Positions 12,729 through 24,290 of a DNA stretch of 64,000 nucleotides are shown in pieces; position 1 is the first letter of the stretch, and each line of letters starts with the position of its first letter. This stretch comes from Congeria kusceri. Taxonomy: Eukaryota; Mollusca; Bivalvia; Myida; Dreissenidae. The stretch lies in the NCBI GenBank assembly GCA_027627225.1, contig CM051029.1, positions 69,426,578-69,490,577 on the forward strand, in the 5' to 3' direction. Both the position numbers and the translations under genes were made by a program. The notes beneath the pieces are model-generated. The model saw only the letters and a program-made list of their open reading frames with translations, made no database searches and was not told the DNA's origin.

Positions 12729-13500
12729 TAGGGGTGTCATGATATTAGAAATCCATATTGAAATATATTGCGATATTTTTTAATTGATCACTATATTTAT
12801 TGCCATATATTGCGAACTAGTATTTATGTATTAAATCAGTTTTAAACTGATAAAATGACTATGAACAGCGCAATATTTTATAGGACGAATTTTAACTTTT
12901 TATTTACACCGATGTTAATGACAGGTGCAACAATATATAGCAACATGTAAACAGCAGATAGAAAAGCAAACCAATTTTGAACAACAGTCCCAAACCGTTA
13001 AACCTGTCATTGCTGTTCACTGTATTTATTATATTACATTATATTGATTTTTTTACATGTACAGGTACTCTATTCATGATGTATTTAGGTTTTATGTATA
13101 CACTATGTATGCATTCACTCTTTATTTTAACTGGAAACAATGTCAGGTTTAATGTATTATTAATCATAACCATTTTAAGAGAATATGTATACCAAACATA
13201 AATGGAATATAATTGGTCGCCAGTACAGTCTATTATGGTCTAGATTTTGACCTTCACCCCTACAAAACTTAACAAAATGACATTGGCTTTCAATTGTTAA
13301 TCACTGACAAAAAGTGTGTTTTAATTCAGTCAAACTTTGTGTAATCAAGGTAATGATAACAAGAAAAAACAACAACACAAAACTGTAAAAAGACCAAATA
13401 AATAATGTAACATATCGGTATGGACATTCATATTGCAATATTTTATTGCAGAATAAAATATTGCAATAAACTAATTTACCGGTATATTGTGACACCCCTA
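12729..13500. mobile_element. Non-autonomous hAT-type element, 772 bp, exact 8-bp TSD
   Basis: The ends are inverted: TAGGGGTGTCA at the left, TGACACCCCTA at the right, with imperfect inverted similarity further in (ATATTGCGATATTTT / AAAATATTGCAATA). The flanking GCGTTCAT at 12721-12728 and 13501-13508 is a perfect 8-bp target-site duplication. An 8-bp TSD and this terminal sequence fit hAT. No transposase was seen, so it depends on another element for movement. Confidence 0.9.
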
Positions 13501-13508
13501 GCGTTCAT

Positions 13509-14780
13509 AAAATAAATATCAATACATTGTGTGTCCCCTCATGGCTCTTCAGACATACAGGCACCGCTGTCTCAAGGAAATAACATAGTTTCTTATGAAA
13601 GCTCGAGGAGTATTCTTCCATTCCTCCATTAGAGCCTGCTCCGATTGCACCAGATTTCGAGGAGTTACATGTCGCTTTCTAACACGCCTGATAGTTCGTC
13701 CCACAGATTCTAATTCAAGTTTTTTTTTTCGTTGAATGGTTTCGTATGAAATGATTGATTAAAACAAAATAATAAAAGCTGACCTGAATCTCGTACCTTA
13801 GAACGTTCAAGTTGTTCATTGCAGTATTTTGCGAATTTTATTTTTAGGGTTATTGTGTTATTATGTTAACTTTCATATAAAATTGGCAATTGATGAATTA
13901 GAATTTTACATACCAATGCGTATGTCAGTATATTAATGACTGCCTAAATTTGATCAAATTTCGCCGCCAAATGACCATTTTATGATGGTTTTTTAGTGTC
14001 AGGTTAGAAGTGCTGTTTAGTGTATACCCAATTAGTATTTATGCATCAAGTTCTGTAAAAAATGATTAAGTTACTAGAAATGCATTTTTACGCTGGAAAT
14101 CGTCACGAAACATTGACATGCTTTTGTAATGTGTGATAAAAACAAGTTTGGGTGGCCTCTTTAAGTCAACTTTTGTATTAAATATCATGAGGTAAATACA
14201 AACGTACCGGTATGTTAGTTAATTCCAAACTGTATATTTATACCAACATGAGTTCAGTCTTATGTGATATTTTATCAAAGTAGGCAACTGACAGTGGAAG
14301 TAAGATGAACGTTGACTGCGAACTATGTGTTAATATTTAAAGAGAAAGTAAGTTAGAAACCCATTTTTTTGTGATTAGAAATGCTGTTATGCTAATATCG
14401 ACATTATGCACATGTGGGAAAACATAAAAATGTATGGATAGCATTCTCTGTTAATGTGTATATGTGTTCGAGTTCTTTGATAAATATTATAATACTGGAA
14501 ATAATCATTGTTATTCCATGGCTAGTAGTATTTACAACTTGGTGCAACGAATTTAGTGAACAAATTTTTAAAGGGCTAAATTCGCTGATGCGAATATTGG
14601 CATGATAAAAAGTAGCTTAATATTCGACCAGCGCTTACAAGTTATGCTAGATCATGGCGAAATGTAATGTGCTCAACAATTATTGAGGCGAATCGTTACT
14701 TTACCTATACACTGTGTAATTTTGTGTATCCCTAAACTTTTTAATAAACAAGGGGTTGTCAATTTGTATAACATTTACAG
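13509..14780. other. Gene-free interval with a short dispersed repeat
   Basis: 14605-14650 (AAAAAGTAGCTTAATATTCG ... GCGCTTACAAGTTATG) repeats a motif at about 6515-6560. 14753-14780 may preserve the original 5' part of the next exon: codons reading VVNLYNIY align with AAEFYHH of the complete gene, but one extra G after the old acceptor breaks the phase. Confidence 0.5.
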
Positions 14781-14896
14781 AAACGAGGAAACACTGATGG
14801 ATACGGTGGAGAAATTTACAGATATCAACGACCGTGTCGAATTTCCTCTAGGCAGACACGACGTAAACCAGGCAGCACCAGTACTTGCAGATTCTG
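14781..14896 (+). CDS. TRANK1-like paralog (copy 2), penultimate exon
   Basis: The acceptor is TTTACAG before 14781 and the donor is TCTG|GTATGG after 14896. The translation (NEETLMDTVEKF then TDINDRVEF) aligns with exon 17 of the complete minus-strand gene (SKTEKMMKAVNSF then PDINDRIKF), and the following residues align too. It enters in phase 2 and leaves in phase 1, matching the next exon. An older acceptor 28 bases upstream would lengthen the exon, but its phase is now off by one. Confidence 0.8.
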
Positions 14897-15134
14897 GTAT
14901 GGTCGTATAATTATAATACATATTTATAATATTCAATGTAAAGGTTAATTTACTAACATACAGATTTGTTATTAAGTAAATATGATAAACATGTAGTAGC
15001 GATGTCACATTAGTGCTTTATATCATAAAACGATTTTTTTTCGATTAACATAGAACTAATTTAGCTGCGATTAGTTTAAAGGCAAATCATTTACCCCTGT
15101 TGGATACATCCGTGTTTATATTGTTTTTTTACAG

Positions 15135-17475
15135 GAAATATTGAAGAAGCCGCTGAAATGCTGTTCGCCAATGGGAAAACTGATCAAGCAGTATTAATGG
15201 CCACGGAGACAAAAGATGCGGCAGTTATTGGCAAATATCTGCTTATGAAGTGCAGAAGTCTTCGGTACGCTAGGAAAAAAACATCAGCTGAACATCGAGA
15301 AAATGACATGATTTTTAAAAAGGCAATATCAGAAACGATCGAAATGTTTGAGGCTTGTAACGATTATGATGGGTTAGGAAATGCGTTGTTGTTAAACTGG
15401 GAATTGTCGGTGAACACGCACTGTATTGAAGAAGCCATACAAGCTTTTAGAAAGTCAAAACCCTTTGAGAACACTGCCGGTATTGTTGAATGTGCTCATC
15501 TGCTTATTCAGTCTCAAAACCTGAGTCTAGCAAACCTGGAGATATGCATCAGACGTCTCCATGATTTGTTTAATGTGTGTCATGCACTTCTATTTCCAAA
15601 CACAACCCAAACTATTGACAGACTCCTGAAGTTCGACAGCTTTTATGGATTCAAACCGTGCAGTAGTTATAAGTATGCCGTCCATCAAAAAGAAAGACCG
15701 CGTTGTCTCGACATGCTTCCAGAACTGGTTTCGTCTAACGCTGAGAAAAAAATGCAAGTACTTGAAGTCTTAAAAAAAGATGTTCGTGAGCGTTTGGCTA
15801 TCTTCCTTCTTATGAGAATGCAAAAGTGGCTTCATCCAATATATGCGTGTATTCAGAATCTAAAAGAAAAAACAATGATGTGTGACTTTTTCAAGGTAGG
15901 TATGCCGTGTCGTATGGGCAAAAACTGTAGAAAGCTGCATCATTCTCCAACAAAAGAAGATTTCAGCATGTTGATAAAGTTGGACGTTTTGTGCATTGAA
16001 TATGAAGGATATGTTCAGCGTGGTGCATCAAGCTTAATTGAAAATAAATGTCCAGATGCTGTGAGATCACTTGTAGAAGCATTCGTGAACAATAGTGAGG
16101 GGAATTTCGAAGAAAGGTACAAAGGCTGCTTCTGTCTTTGGCAGGATCTGATGCCAGTTGATGGTCATCCAAATGTTATCGGCAATGACTGTAAAAAACT
16201 AGCTGAATACATTTCAGGAAACAATGTTCGAAAGCAACTAAAGGAATTTTTACAAGGACAATGGAAGATTGCCGTAGCTTCTGACAAAGGTGTGCTGCTT
16301 AAATGTCAAGCTGTAATAAAATCTGAAATGTTCATGCGCGTGGAATTTGGCTACTATCTTTTCCGGTTTACAACTGGCAAACATCAGTTTGAAAAATCAC
16401 CGTCAGAGAATATGAGACAGTTGGAATGTCAGCTAGATGGCGAAATAGCTAAAAAAGGTGAACACTTCAAGCAGAAGTTTTACACGCTGATGGTTTCACC
16501 ACGCAACAATGCAATGAACGTCGAATGCACTGCTCGAAGATTTATAGACGCATTTGATGAACTTCTTAAGGGGAAGTTTTGGAAGCTGTTGCAAAATTTA
16601 CAAAATTCATCATTCTTGCTAGCCACAAAGATGTTGAGGTTATTGAACCGTCGCTCTTCATAATGTGGTTAGAGGTGTACTCTACACTGGCATCACTCAT
16701 TATTGCTAAATTGAAGAGTCAGAAATTTGCAGATTTCCTTTTCGTTGTTCCAAACAATTATTTGAACCTCTTGCTTTTTGTAGAAGCAACAATTCCAACA
16801 GGGTTACAAATAATTGATGCTGTTCTGAGGTTTCAAACTAGCTATAAACAGATTCAAAGCAAGATTTCGAGAATGCAGGGTAATTTGAAATGTATGGCAT
16901 TTGCTGTGGCAGGGTTTTGCGATCATTTGCCGTTAATGGAGACGCTAGTAACGAGAAGTGCAACAAATCCAACGATGTTCGGAGGCATTGAAAGACTCCT
17001 CATTTTGGCAATGACTCTTGTGGCCAACATTGGTAAAACTGTTCAAGTAGCTAATGAGCTATCATTAATGAAAATGATGACAAAAATTAAATTAGAACCA
17101 ACCGCTCCAATGCGGCTCCGAAAAACAGTTGAATCTTTGCAAAATGCTACAGGAATATCAGATGTTGTTGAAGTGTTGCTGGAATTATTGAAGACTCGAC
17201 AACGATCGGAAGAATTGCAGGCATGTTCATGGCAAACAGAAAGTAAAAAGGTCATTCTTACACAAACAAGCCTCAAGACATCAGCAGATATAGTTGGTAT
17301 GTTTGTTGACCAGTTCTTAAATGCTGAAAAGACATTGACTGCTATAAAATTGAACCGAGAATTAATTCATACAATTAATGAAGACGACTTAACAGAAACG
17401 GAAGACGAACACGAACAGGAAGTCCTAGAAGATCAGACTGAAGAGGATCACTGTGAGGTGGTATCGAAAGTTTAA
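15135..17475 (+). CDS. TRANK1-like paralog (copy 2), large terminal exon with one frameshift
   Basis: Starts after TTTTTTTACAG with GNIEEAAEMLFANGK and aligns over its length with the last exon of the complete minus-strand gene. Shared landmarks include IGKYLLMKC/IGKYMLIKC, CNDYDGLGNA/CKDYEGLGAA, FYGFKPCS/FYGFSPCS, LASLIIAKL/IASLIVAKL, PTGLQI/PTELNI and APMRLRKTVESL/APSRIRKTVETL. At about 15880-15934 it has a canonical CCCH finger (C-x8-C-x5-C-x3-H: CDFFKVGMPC, then CRKLH) that the complete gene lacks. One base is missing from a T run at 16577-16580; before it the frame runs to 16663, after it to 17475. The region is mostly helical, as in TRANK1 C-termini, and ends in an acidic tail. A single homopolymer indel could be an assembly error. 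Whether the locus has its own promoter is unknown. Confidence 0.85.
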
Positions 17476-17877
17476 AGATTCAAGACGAGCGAAGAAATAC
17501 ATTTTTATTGATTAGAGCTTTGTTGGATCTACTGTGGATGAAAATCGTATTGAATAAGCGGTGTCAATTTCAAACAAAAACAAGATCACACGCGCAGTAG
17601 ATATGATGGTCTGCATTCTAGTGAGGTAGACAGTGGCATAACTGTTGGGAATCTATGTTCAATAAGAGCTGAACATATGGCCACTTTCGAACATCAGAAG
17701 AAAGCACAGGACCTGATGAAGTTTAGAAACTATTGAACCAAAACTGAAAGAAATTAAAGCTTTCCTTTATGAATCCTGCTTTGGACTCACTGATCAGAAA
17801 TATGTGGAGAAACATTATATACAGCATCAAGTGGATATACAAAGAATGCCTACGCTTGTTTCGCAAATAAGGCGTTG
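17476..17877 (+). pseudogene. Remnant of the C-terminal tail of TRANK1-like copy 2
   Basis: After the TAA at 17473-17475, protein-like sequence continues in changing frames. It includes a basic WYRKFKDSRRAKKY piece, a SGVNFKQKQDH ... HSSEVDSG ... AEHMATFEHQKKAQ piece that could be a decayed zinc-finger-like module, and a helical piece starting SLETIEPKLKEIKAF and ending VSQIRRW at a poly-G tract (17878). Several stops and frame changes separate the pieces. The inference is that copy 2 once had a longer C-terminus than its current stop allows. Confidence 0.5.
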
Positions 17878-20150
17878 GGGGGGGGGGGGGGCATATACAT
17901 TTGCCGAAGTCCGTACGTCCAACTAATGCACTTGTTTTTGGCCCATTTTTTTGACATCGGAGTTCAAGGTGTATTTTATGCCCCCACCATCAATGATCGG
18001 GGGGGGGGCATATAGAGTTTACCCTGTCCGTGGGTACGTACGTATGTACGTATATATGTTTGTACGTATGTACATATGTACGTATGTTCAGATTCTTGTC
18101 CGGACAATAACTTTGTCCAGCATTGGAGGATTTTCAAATAACTTGGTAGAAATGTTACGCATAATGAGACGGTATTTCGCGTGCAGAAACCCTGTTCCTA
18201 GGTCCAAGGTCAAGGTCACACTTAAAATTCAAAGGTCAAATATAAGAATTTAAGCCTTCATCCCTGTCCGGAGCAGAATTTAGTCCAGCATGGAAGATAT
18301 TTCAACTTTGGCAAAAGTGTTGAGCATGGTGAGACGATGTGTCTCGCCAAAGAACCAGGTCCCTAGGCCCAATGTCAAGGTACCACTTAAAGGTCAAAGG
18401 TCAAATGTAAGATTTTAAGCCAAATACACTGTCCGGAGCATAATTTTGTCTAGCATGGATGAAATTTCAAATAACTTGGCACAAGTGTAAAACATTGTGA
18501 GACGGTGTGTCGCGCGCAAAAACCAGGTCCTTAGGTCCAAGGTCAAGGTCACACTTTAAGGTCAAAGGTCAATATAAGAATTTAAGTCTTTTATCCCTGT
18601 CGGGAGAATAATTTTGTCCAGCATTGAAGGATTTCAAACAACATGGAACAAATGTTGGGCATGGTGAAATGGTGTGTCACACGAAAGAATTAGGTCCCTA
18701 GATCCAAGGTAAAGGTCAAACTTAAAGGTGAAAAGTCAAATTTAAGAATTTAAGCCATATACCCTCTCTGAAGCATAATATTGTCCAGCATGGAAGGAAT
18801 TTTTCAAAACTTGGCACAAGTGTTAAGCATGGTGAGACGGTGTGTCGCGCATAAGAACCAGGTCTACGGTCAAGGTCACACTTACAGGTCAAATGTCAAA
18901 TATAAGAATTTAAGCCATAGACCCAGTCCACCATGGAAGGAAATTCAACTAACTTAGCACAAGTATTGAGCATGGTGAGACGGTGTGTCGCGTGCATGAA
19001 CCAGATCCCTAGGTCCAAGTTTAAGGTCACACTTAAAGGTCAAAGGTCAAATAAAAGAACTTAAGCATGCTCTACCTGGTCGGAGCATAATTTTGTCTTG
19101 CATGTCAGGAATTTCAAATAACAAGTGTTGAGCATGGGGAGTTGGTGTGTCGCCCGCAAGAACTAGGTCTCTAGATCCAAGGTCAAGGTCACACTTAAAG
19201 GTTAAATGTCAAATATAAAGATTTAAGCAATAGACACTGTCTGGAGCATAATTTTGTCTAGCATTGGAAGGAATTTCAAATAACTCGTCACAATAGTTGA
19301 GCATGGTGAGACGGTGTGTCGCGCGCAAGAACCAATCTCTAGGTCCAAGGTCAAGGTCACGCTTAAAGGTGAATGGTCTTTTAAGCCATAGATACTGTAT
19401 GAAGAATAATTTTTCCAGCAGGGAAGGATTTTAAACTAACTTGGCCGAAGTGCTAAGCATATTGTGTCGGTGTGTTGCGCCAAGAACCAGGTCCCTTTGT
19501 ATAATGTCAAGGTCACACTAAAAGGTCAAAGGTCATATATAAGATTTTAAGCCGTAGACCATTTCCGGGACATAATGTCCAGTAAGGAAGGATTTTCAAA
19601 CAACTTGGTATAAGTGATAAGCATTATGGGGCGGTGTCGCATGCAAGAACCAGGTGGCCTTCATCCAAGGTCAAGGTCACACTTTAAGGTCAAGTATATG
19701 TATATATGTCAAGATTCTTGTCAAGGCAATAACTCTGTCCAGCATTGAAGGATTTTCAAATAACTTGGCAGAAGTGTTAACCATTATAAGACGATGTGCC
19801 ACCCGCAAAAACTAGGCCCAAGGTCAAGGCCACTTAAAGGTCAAATGTCAAGTATAAGAATCAAGTCCATGGATTCTGTCTGGAGCATAATTTTGTCCAG
19901 CATGAACAATTTTCAAATAACTTTGCAGAAGTGGTAAGCATTATGAGACTGCATGTGGCGTTCAAGAACCAGGTCTGTAGCTGAAAGGTCATGGTCATTA
20001 ATCAATGTCAAAGGTCAAATAATTTTCCAGGCCATAATATTGTCATGCATGCAGGTATTTTCAGACGAATTGGCAGAAATGATCACACTCACGAGATGAT
20101 GTGTTGCATTCACGATTGACTTGTGAAGTTATTGAATTACTTCCCTTAAT
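17878..20150 (+). repeat. Tandem-unit element A: about 13 degenerate units of 165 bp
   Basis: Preceded by a poly-G/GGGGGCATATA end (17878-17897). A palindromic head TATGCCCCCACCATCAATGATCGGGGGGGGGGCATA follows (about 17977-18012), then a GTACGTATGTAC-rich stretch. From about 18095 units repeat: CTGTCCGGAGCATAATTTTG, GTCCAGCATGGAAGG, ACTTGGCACAAGTGTTGAGC, GGTGAGACGGTGTGTCGCGC, AGAACCAGGTCC and GGTCAAGGTCACACTTAAAG. The last unit (about 20030-20140) differs (GTCATGCATGCAGGTATTTTC). The same head, units and final unit recur at 29655-31370. There is no protein. Confidence 0.92.
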
Positions 20151-20399
20151 TCAGGAGTGTGCAAAGCATAATTCAGAAATGATAAAAGGCATTTTGTTGA
20201 TTTTGCACAGAATTATTTAAGATAGCAAGAGTAAGTGAATCATACAAGAACCATAACTTATAATTGCCTTAAAGTTTTAATTACTACCCTTTATTGATTT
20301 TTTGTCAGGACTAAAACTATTTTGTGATATCCAAATTACTTCACACAATAAGAGAATACATAAGCAAAAAGTAAGATACAAAAGTACAATTCTCTTTTT

Positions 20400-20690
20400 G
20401 AAAAATTATTTGTAAGCATACAGAAAAAGCGGCACCATGTATAAATGGCTGCATAGGTGTGGGCATGCGTGTCTGTGGACACATTTCTAGTTTAGCAAAA
20501 ATGATAATTTTGAACTGTATCGCGTGTAACCCGGAAAGTATAATTGCTAAAGCGATGAAACTTTATAGACACATTCATCAGCATGTGATCTTGTGCACCT
20601 TGGTATAGTAATTGCATAGGGTTTTGTGACAACCGAAGGCGGAATGTGGGGGCATCAGTGTCCTTTGGACACATGTTGTTTTTTTTCTAA
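20400..20690. repeat. Short repeat with GTGTC...GGACACAT ends
   Basis: GGGCATGCGTGTCTGTGGACACATTTCTAG (20461-20490) and GGGGCATCAGTGTCCTTTGGACACATGTTG (20649-20678) are related hairpin-bearing segments in the same orientation, about 190 bp apart. The hairpin GTGTCCTTTGGACAC is typical of the end of such dispersed elements. Confidence 0.55.
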
Positions 20691-20978
20691 ATTGAAATTG
20701 GATTACTATTTTTACCCGATTGATGCCACAAACTAAACCCCCGACGAAACTATCACTTTAGATTTAATACGTGCCTTATTAAGAAACGTACAGTAAAAAC
20801 ATAAGTGCTCCTTTAGTATCTTTTCTTCTAAAATAATGTGCGATTTTTCGAAATTAATTTTTACACACGTCCATGAAATAAACAATATTAGCGGATATGC
20901 GAACCTATCATAACAACTAAAATGATCATGTTCATATTCAGCTTTGTATTGATTCATACATGAGTATTACACATTAAA

Positions 20979-21140
20979 CAAAATAATAAAGAAGAGAGAG
21001 CTAAACAGACCGCAGCAACAAACATTCCGAAAACCGAAATCTGGGATGATTAATTGGACGATATTCAGCCGGTCGTTGAGGAACCTAAAGTGGCGCCAAG
21101 TAAAGGAAGGAAGAAGAGGAGATTCAAAAAGAAGCGTTAA
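20979..21140 (+). pseudogene. Lysine-rich coding remnant, possibly the last part of TRANK1-like copy 2
   Basis: One frame reads KEERAKQTAATNIPKTEIWDD, then TAA at 21051-21053, then LDDIQPVVEEPKVAPSK and the basic end GRKKRRFKKKR before a stop at 21138-21140. The composition (acidic/proline linker and highly basic terminus) is that of a real protein tail, interrupted by a single nonsense codon. It lies on the same strand as the 17.5-17.9 kb tail remnant, on the far side of element A. The link to TRANK1 is inference. Confidence 0.4.
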
Positions 21141-21439
21141 AATAACTATGCCCTGTGATACATAAGTGTAACTCCAAGTATTTTCACATATATTTCGTAG
21201 TTTCTTGTCTGTTCAATCATCATTGTGTGGGTTGTATATTATTTGTAGTTCCATAGGAAATCGCTTACCGGTATGTGTACGATGAAAAAATATGTTTGTA
21301 TGGGAATTGTCTTTTTATGTGCATAACGATTACGTTTTTGAGATGTATATTAAGATTGTCCGATCAGGTTTAGCATTGTTGTCAGGAATATGTGTGCAAA
21401 CGGGAATGGGAAATACAAATGTTCAGTACCTCTCCGGCG

Positions 21440-22245
21440 TCGTCCGTCGTCTATCGTCCGTCGTCAAGGTGCCGTAAACTATTTGGACCGTTATCGCGAT
21501 AAAGACCAAATTTTTATTCACTCTTGACCTACCTTGCAAAGTTTGTGTAAGACCATACACGAGTTCGATAATGTGCCAAAACGGACTAGGAACACCAGAG
21601 TTATTGCCCCTTTTTAATGCAAAAAAAGTGCAAAAGTGCCCCTTTTCAACGTTTAGACTTTATTTTCCATCCAATCTTAACCAAACTTTCAAAGTTTGTG
21701 TAAGACCATCAGATCTCAGCAGACGTCCAAAACGGGCCAGATCGTGTTTCAAACACCAGAGTTATTGCCCTTTGTTTATTTAAAAAATATACAAAAATTG
21801 ACATTATTCAGGATAGAGAGAGACATTTTTCATCCAATCTTCACCAATATTGCACAGTTTGTCTATTACAATGAGATTACAGTTGATGTCGAATATAAAC
21901 AAGATCGGACCAGAAACACCAGAGTTATTGCCCTTTGTTTGTGAAAAAATATGCAAAAATGGACATTATTTAGGATAGAGACTTCATTTTTCATCAAATC
22001 TTTACCAATCGTGTACAGTTTGTCTATGAACATAAGACTACAGGTGAAGTAGAAAATAAGCATGATCGGGCCAGAAACACCAGAGTAATTGCCCCTTGTG
22101 TTTGCAAAAACATCAACAAGTTATCAATGATTGGCTTGCACACACGATTTTTGATTAAATGTTTACCAAACTTGCACAGTTTGCGCATCACCATAAAAAT
22201 TGATTGATAAAATTTGATTTCCAACAGTTGCAAGACTTGCATGCA
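21440..22245 (+). repeat. Tandem-unit element B: about five units of 125-145 bp
   Basis: Begins with CGTC-rich sequence (CGTCGTCCGTCGTCTATCGTCCGTCGTC, 21437-21464). Units carry CCAATCTTAACCAAACTTTC, AAAGTTTGTGTAAGACCAT, a GACCAGAAACACCAGAGTTATTGCCC block and AAAATATGCAAAAATGGACATTATT. Open frames crossing the units are artefacts. Confidence 0.85.
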
Positions 22246-23385
22246 GTTATTTTACATGCAACTTTGATGTATTCAGAGCCTGCATCAACATCATTTATCA
22301 TCATTGGAAAGAAAATTATCAAAGAAAAAGCAAAACTTTACTTTATAGCACAGCCATCGCAATTATCGCATTTCAACTAGTTTTCCAAAACTGTTTGCGA
22401 AAAAGACAGCAAAATCTACTGTTTCTGCATTTTCCAGAATTGTCAATGACTTAATGAAAAAGGGTTAGGTAAGAGTATCGAGAAGAATGATTTGAGAACC
22501 GTTAGCAAAAAAACGCACATCACTACCCAACTCATACTTTAGTTAGCCCATCGCACTTACCGATGTTTTAAATCAAAATTGATCCTACCCCCACTGCGTA
22601 TTATTCAGATACCTTAATTTTCAAACCTGTCACAACAGTATGGTCTTAATCTGTACCAGTTCTCAGGCGAGCGCTTTGGGCCATCATGTCCCTCTTGTAA
22701 TTATTTTGGGATGTTTGTGAAAAGTGGGATATAATTTATATTCTAAAATCGATGTGTCTATACTTGGTTCATTAATATTGGTCATATATTTTTGGATCAA
22801 TTCTGAACTAGTTGTAATTGACGTATAATGATTTGTTATTGTGTTATTTGAAATCTTTGAAGTGTGTTTAATTATGATTAAGTGCACTTACGATGTCTTT
22901 AGTTGGTAGTCTGTTTTGATTGTTGAAACAGTTCTTGTAAGTCTTCTATATTATAACGTTCAAGTATAGTTATTGTTTAACACGTTTATTCAACATCTTG
23001 ACTATTTATTTTATTAGATACTGTCCAACATATATATTAAAATAATACTGATCTCAGTGTATAATTTAAACATGTATGTAGCATAGGCATCAGTCATTTA
23101 CAGAACAAAGATTATATTTTTTTAAGCTTTATAGCTCACTTATATTTGTCGTACTGTTCTCATTTTCCTAAAAAAAAATTCCAAACGGCGATTTCCATCT
23201 AACGTACCACAGACGTTGTAAAATTGAAGACATTTATACATCTTTGTTAAGTTTCATAAAAAGATAAACACATAGGTCACTAGTCACTACGTATATTAAC
23301 ATGGAAACCTTGTTAGTGAAATAGGAGCCTCGTTTCCTATCAGTTCAGCGCTTGAAACATGATCAGATAATTGGACTAAATAAAA
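22246..23385. other. Gene-free AT-rich interval
   Basis: No gene or clear repeat was recognised. Confidence 0.5.
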
Positions 23386-24290
23386 CATGTGAGGTTCGAT
23401 AATGGTCATGTGGGATCAGCAGTCATGTCTCTGGGCCATTTAATAGGCAAACTTACGATGTGGCGCGTACAACTCTCATGCTCGCCGGTCAACGGTCAAG
23501 GTCACAATTCCAGGCCAGCGGTCATGGATTTTAGTTTCCGCTCCATAACTTCTAAACGCCTGGAAGGATTTTATTATAACTTAAGATTATTATTCCCCAT
23601 GACCAGACGATGTGTCACGTACAACTCCCGTGATCAAAGATCTAGGTCACAATTCAAGGTCAAAAGCAATTATTTTTGTTTCCACTCCATAGCTTCTAAA
23701 CGTCTGGCGGGATTTAAATATTACTTGAGATTATTAGGTATTCTTCATGACCAGGCAATGTATCGCATACAACTCCCATGCTCGTTTGTCAAAGGTCAAG
23801 GTTACAATTCAAGGTCAAAGGTCAAGGATTTCTGTTTCTTTACGCTAACTTCTAAACTTCTAAACGTCTGGAAGTATTTTAATATTACTTCAGATTATTA
23901 TTTTCCCTGACCAGGCGATGTGTCGTTTACATCTCCCATGGTCCTTCAAAGGTCAAAATCACAATTCAAGGTCAAAGGTCAAGGAATTTTGTTTCTGCTC
24001 TATAACTTCCAAAAGCCTGGAAGGATTTTAATATTATTTTTCCTATGACCTGACGATGTGTCACGTACCACTTACATGCTCCTCGGTCAAAGTCTGTGGG
24101 TCCAAGGTTACACTTAAAGGTCAAATATTAAAAAAACTTTTTGTAGGAAGCATTATTTTTACCAACATGTAAGGAATGTAATAACTTCCTGTGAATGAAG
24201 ATCATTATGAGGAAGTGTGTCACAACAACAAGCAGCTATGTTGCTGAAATCTACAGATATTTGTCCAGGGCATAATATTTTACATTGACA
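23386..24290 (+). repeat. Tandem-unit element C, plus orientation (partner at 52555-53375)
   Basis: About five units of roughly 165 bp carry GGTCAAGGTCACAATTC, AAGGTCAAAGGTCAAGG, TTCTAAACGCCTGGAAGG, ATTATTCCCCATGACCAG and CGATGTGTCACGTACAACTCCCATGC. The same unit occurs on the other strand at 52640-53290. The 173-codon open frame at 23389-23910 is only repeat sequence. Confidence 0.9.

Noticed and set aside
17950..20150. Regularly spaced repeats resembling a CRISPR array
   Set aside because: Units are about 165 bp and degenerate throughout, with no short identical repeat and unique spacer pattern, in a eukaryotic genome.
23389..23910. 173-codon open frame
   Set aside because: It covers tandem units of a non-coding repeat; the internal repetition in the peptide follows the DNA units.
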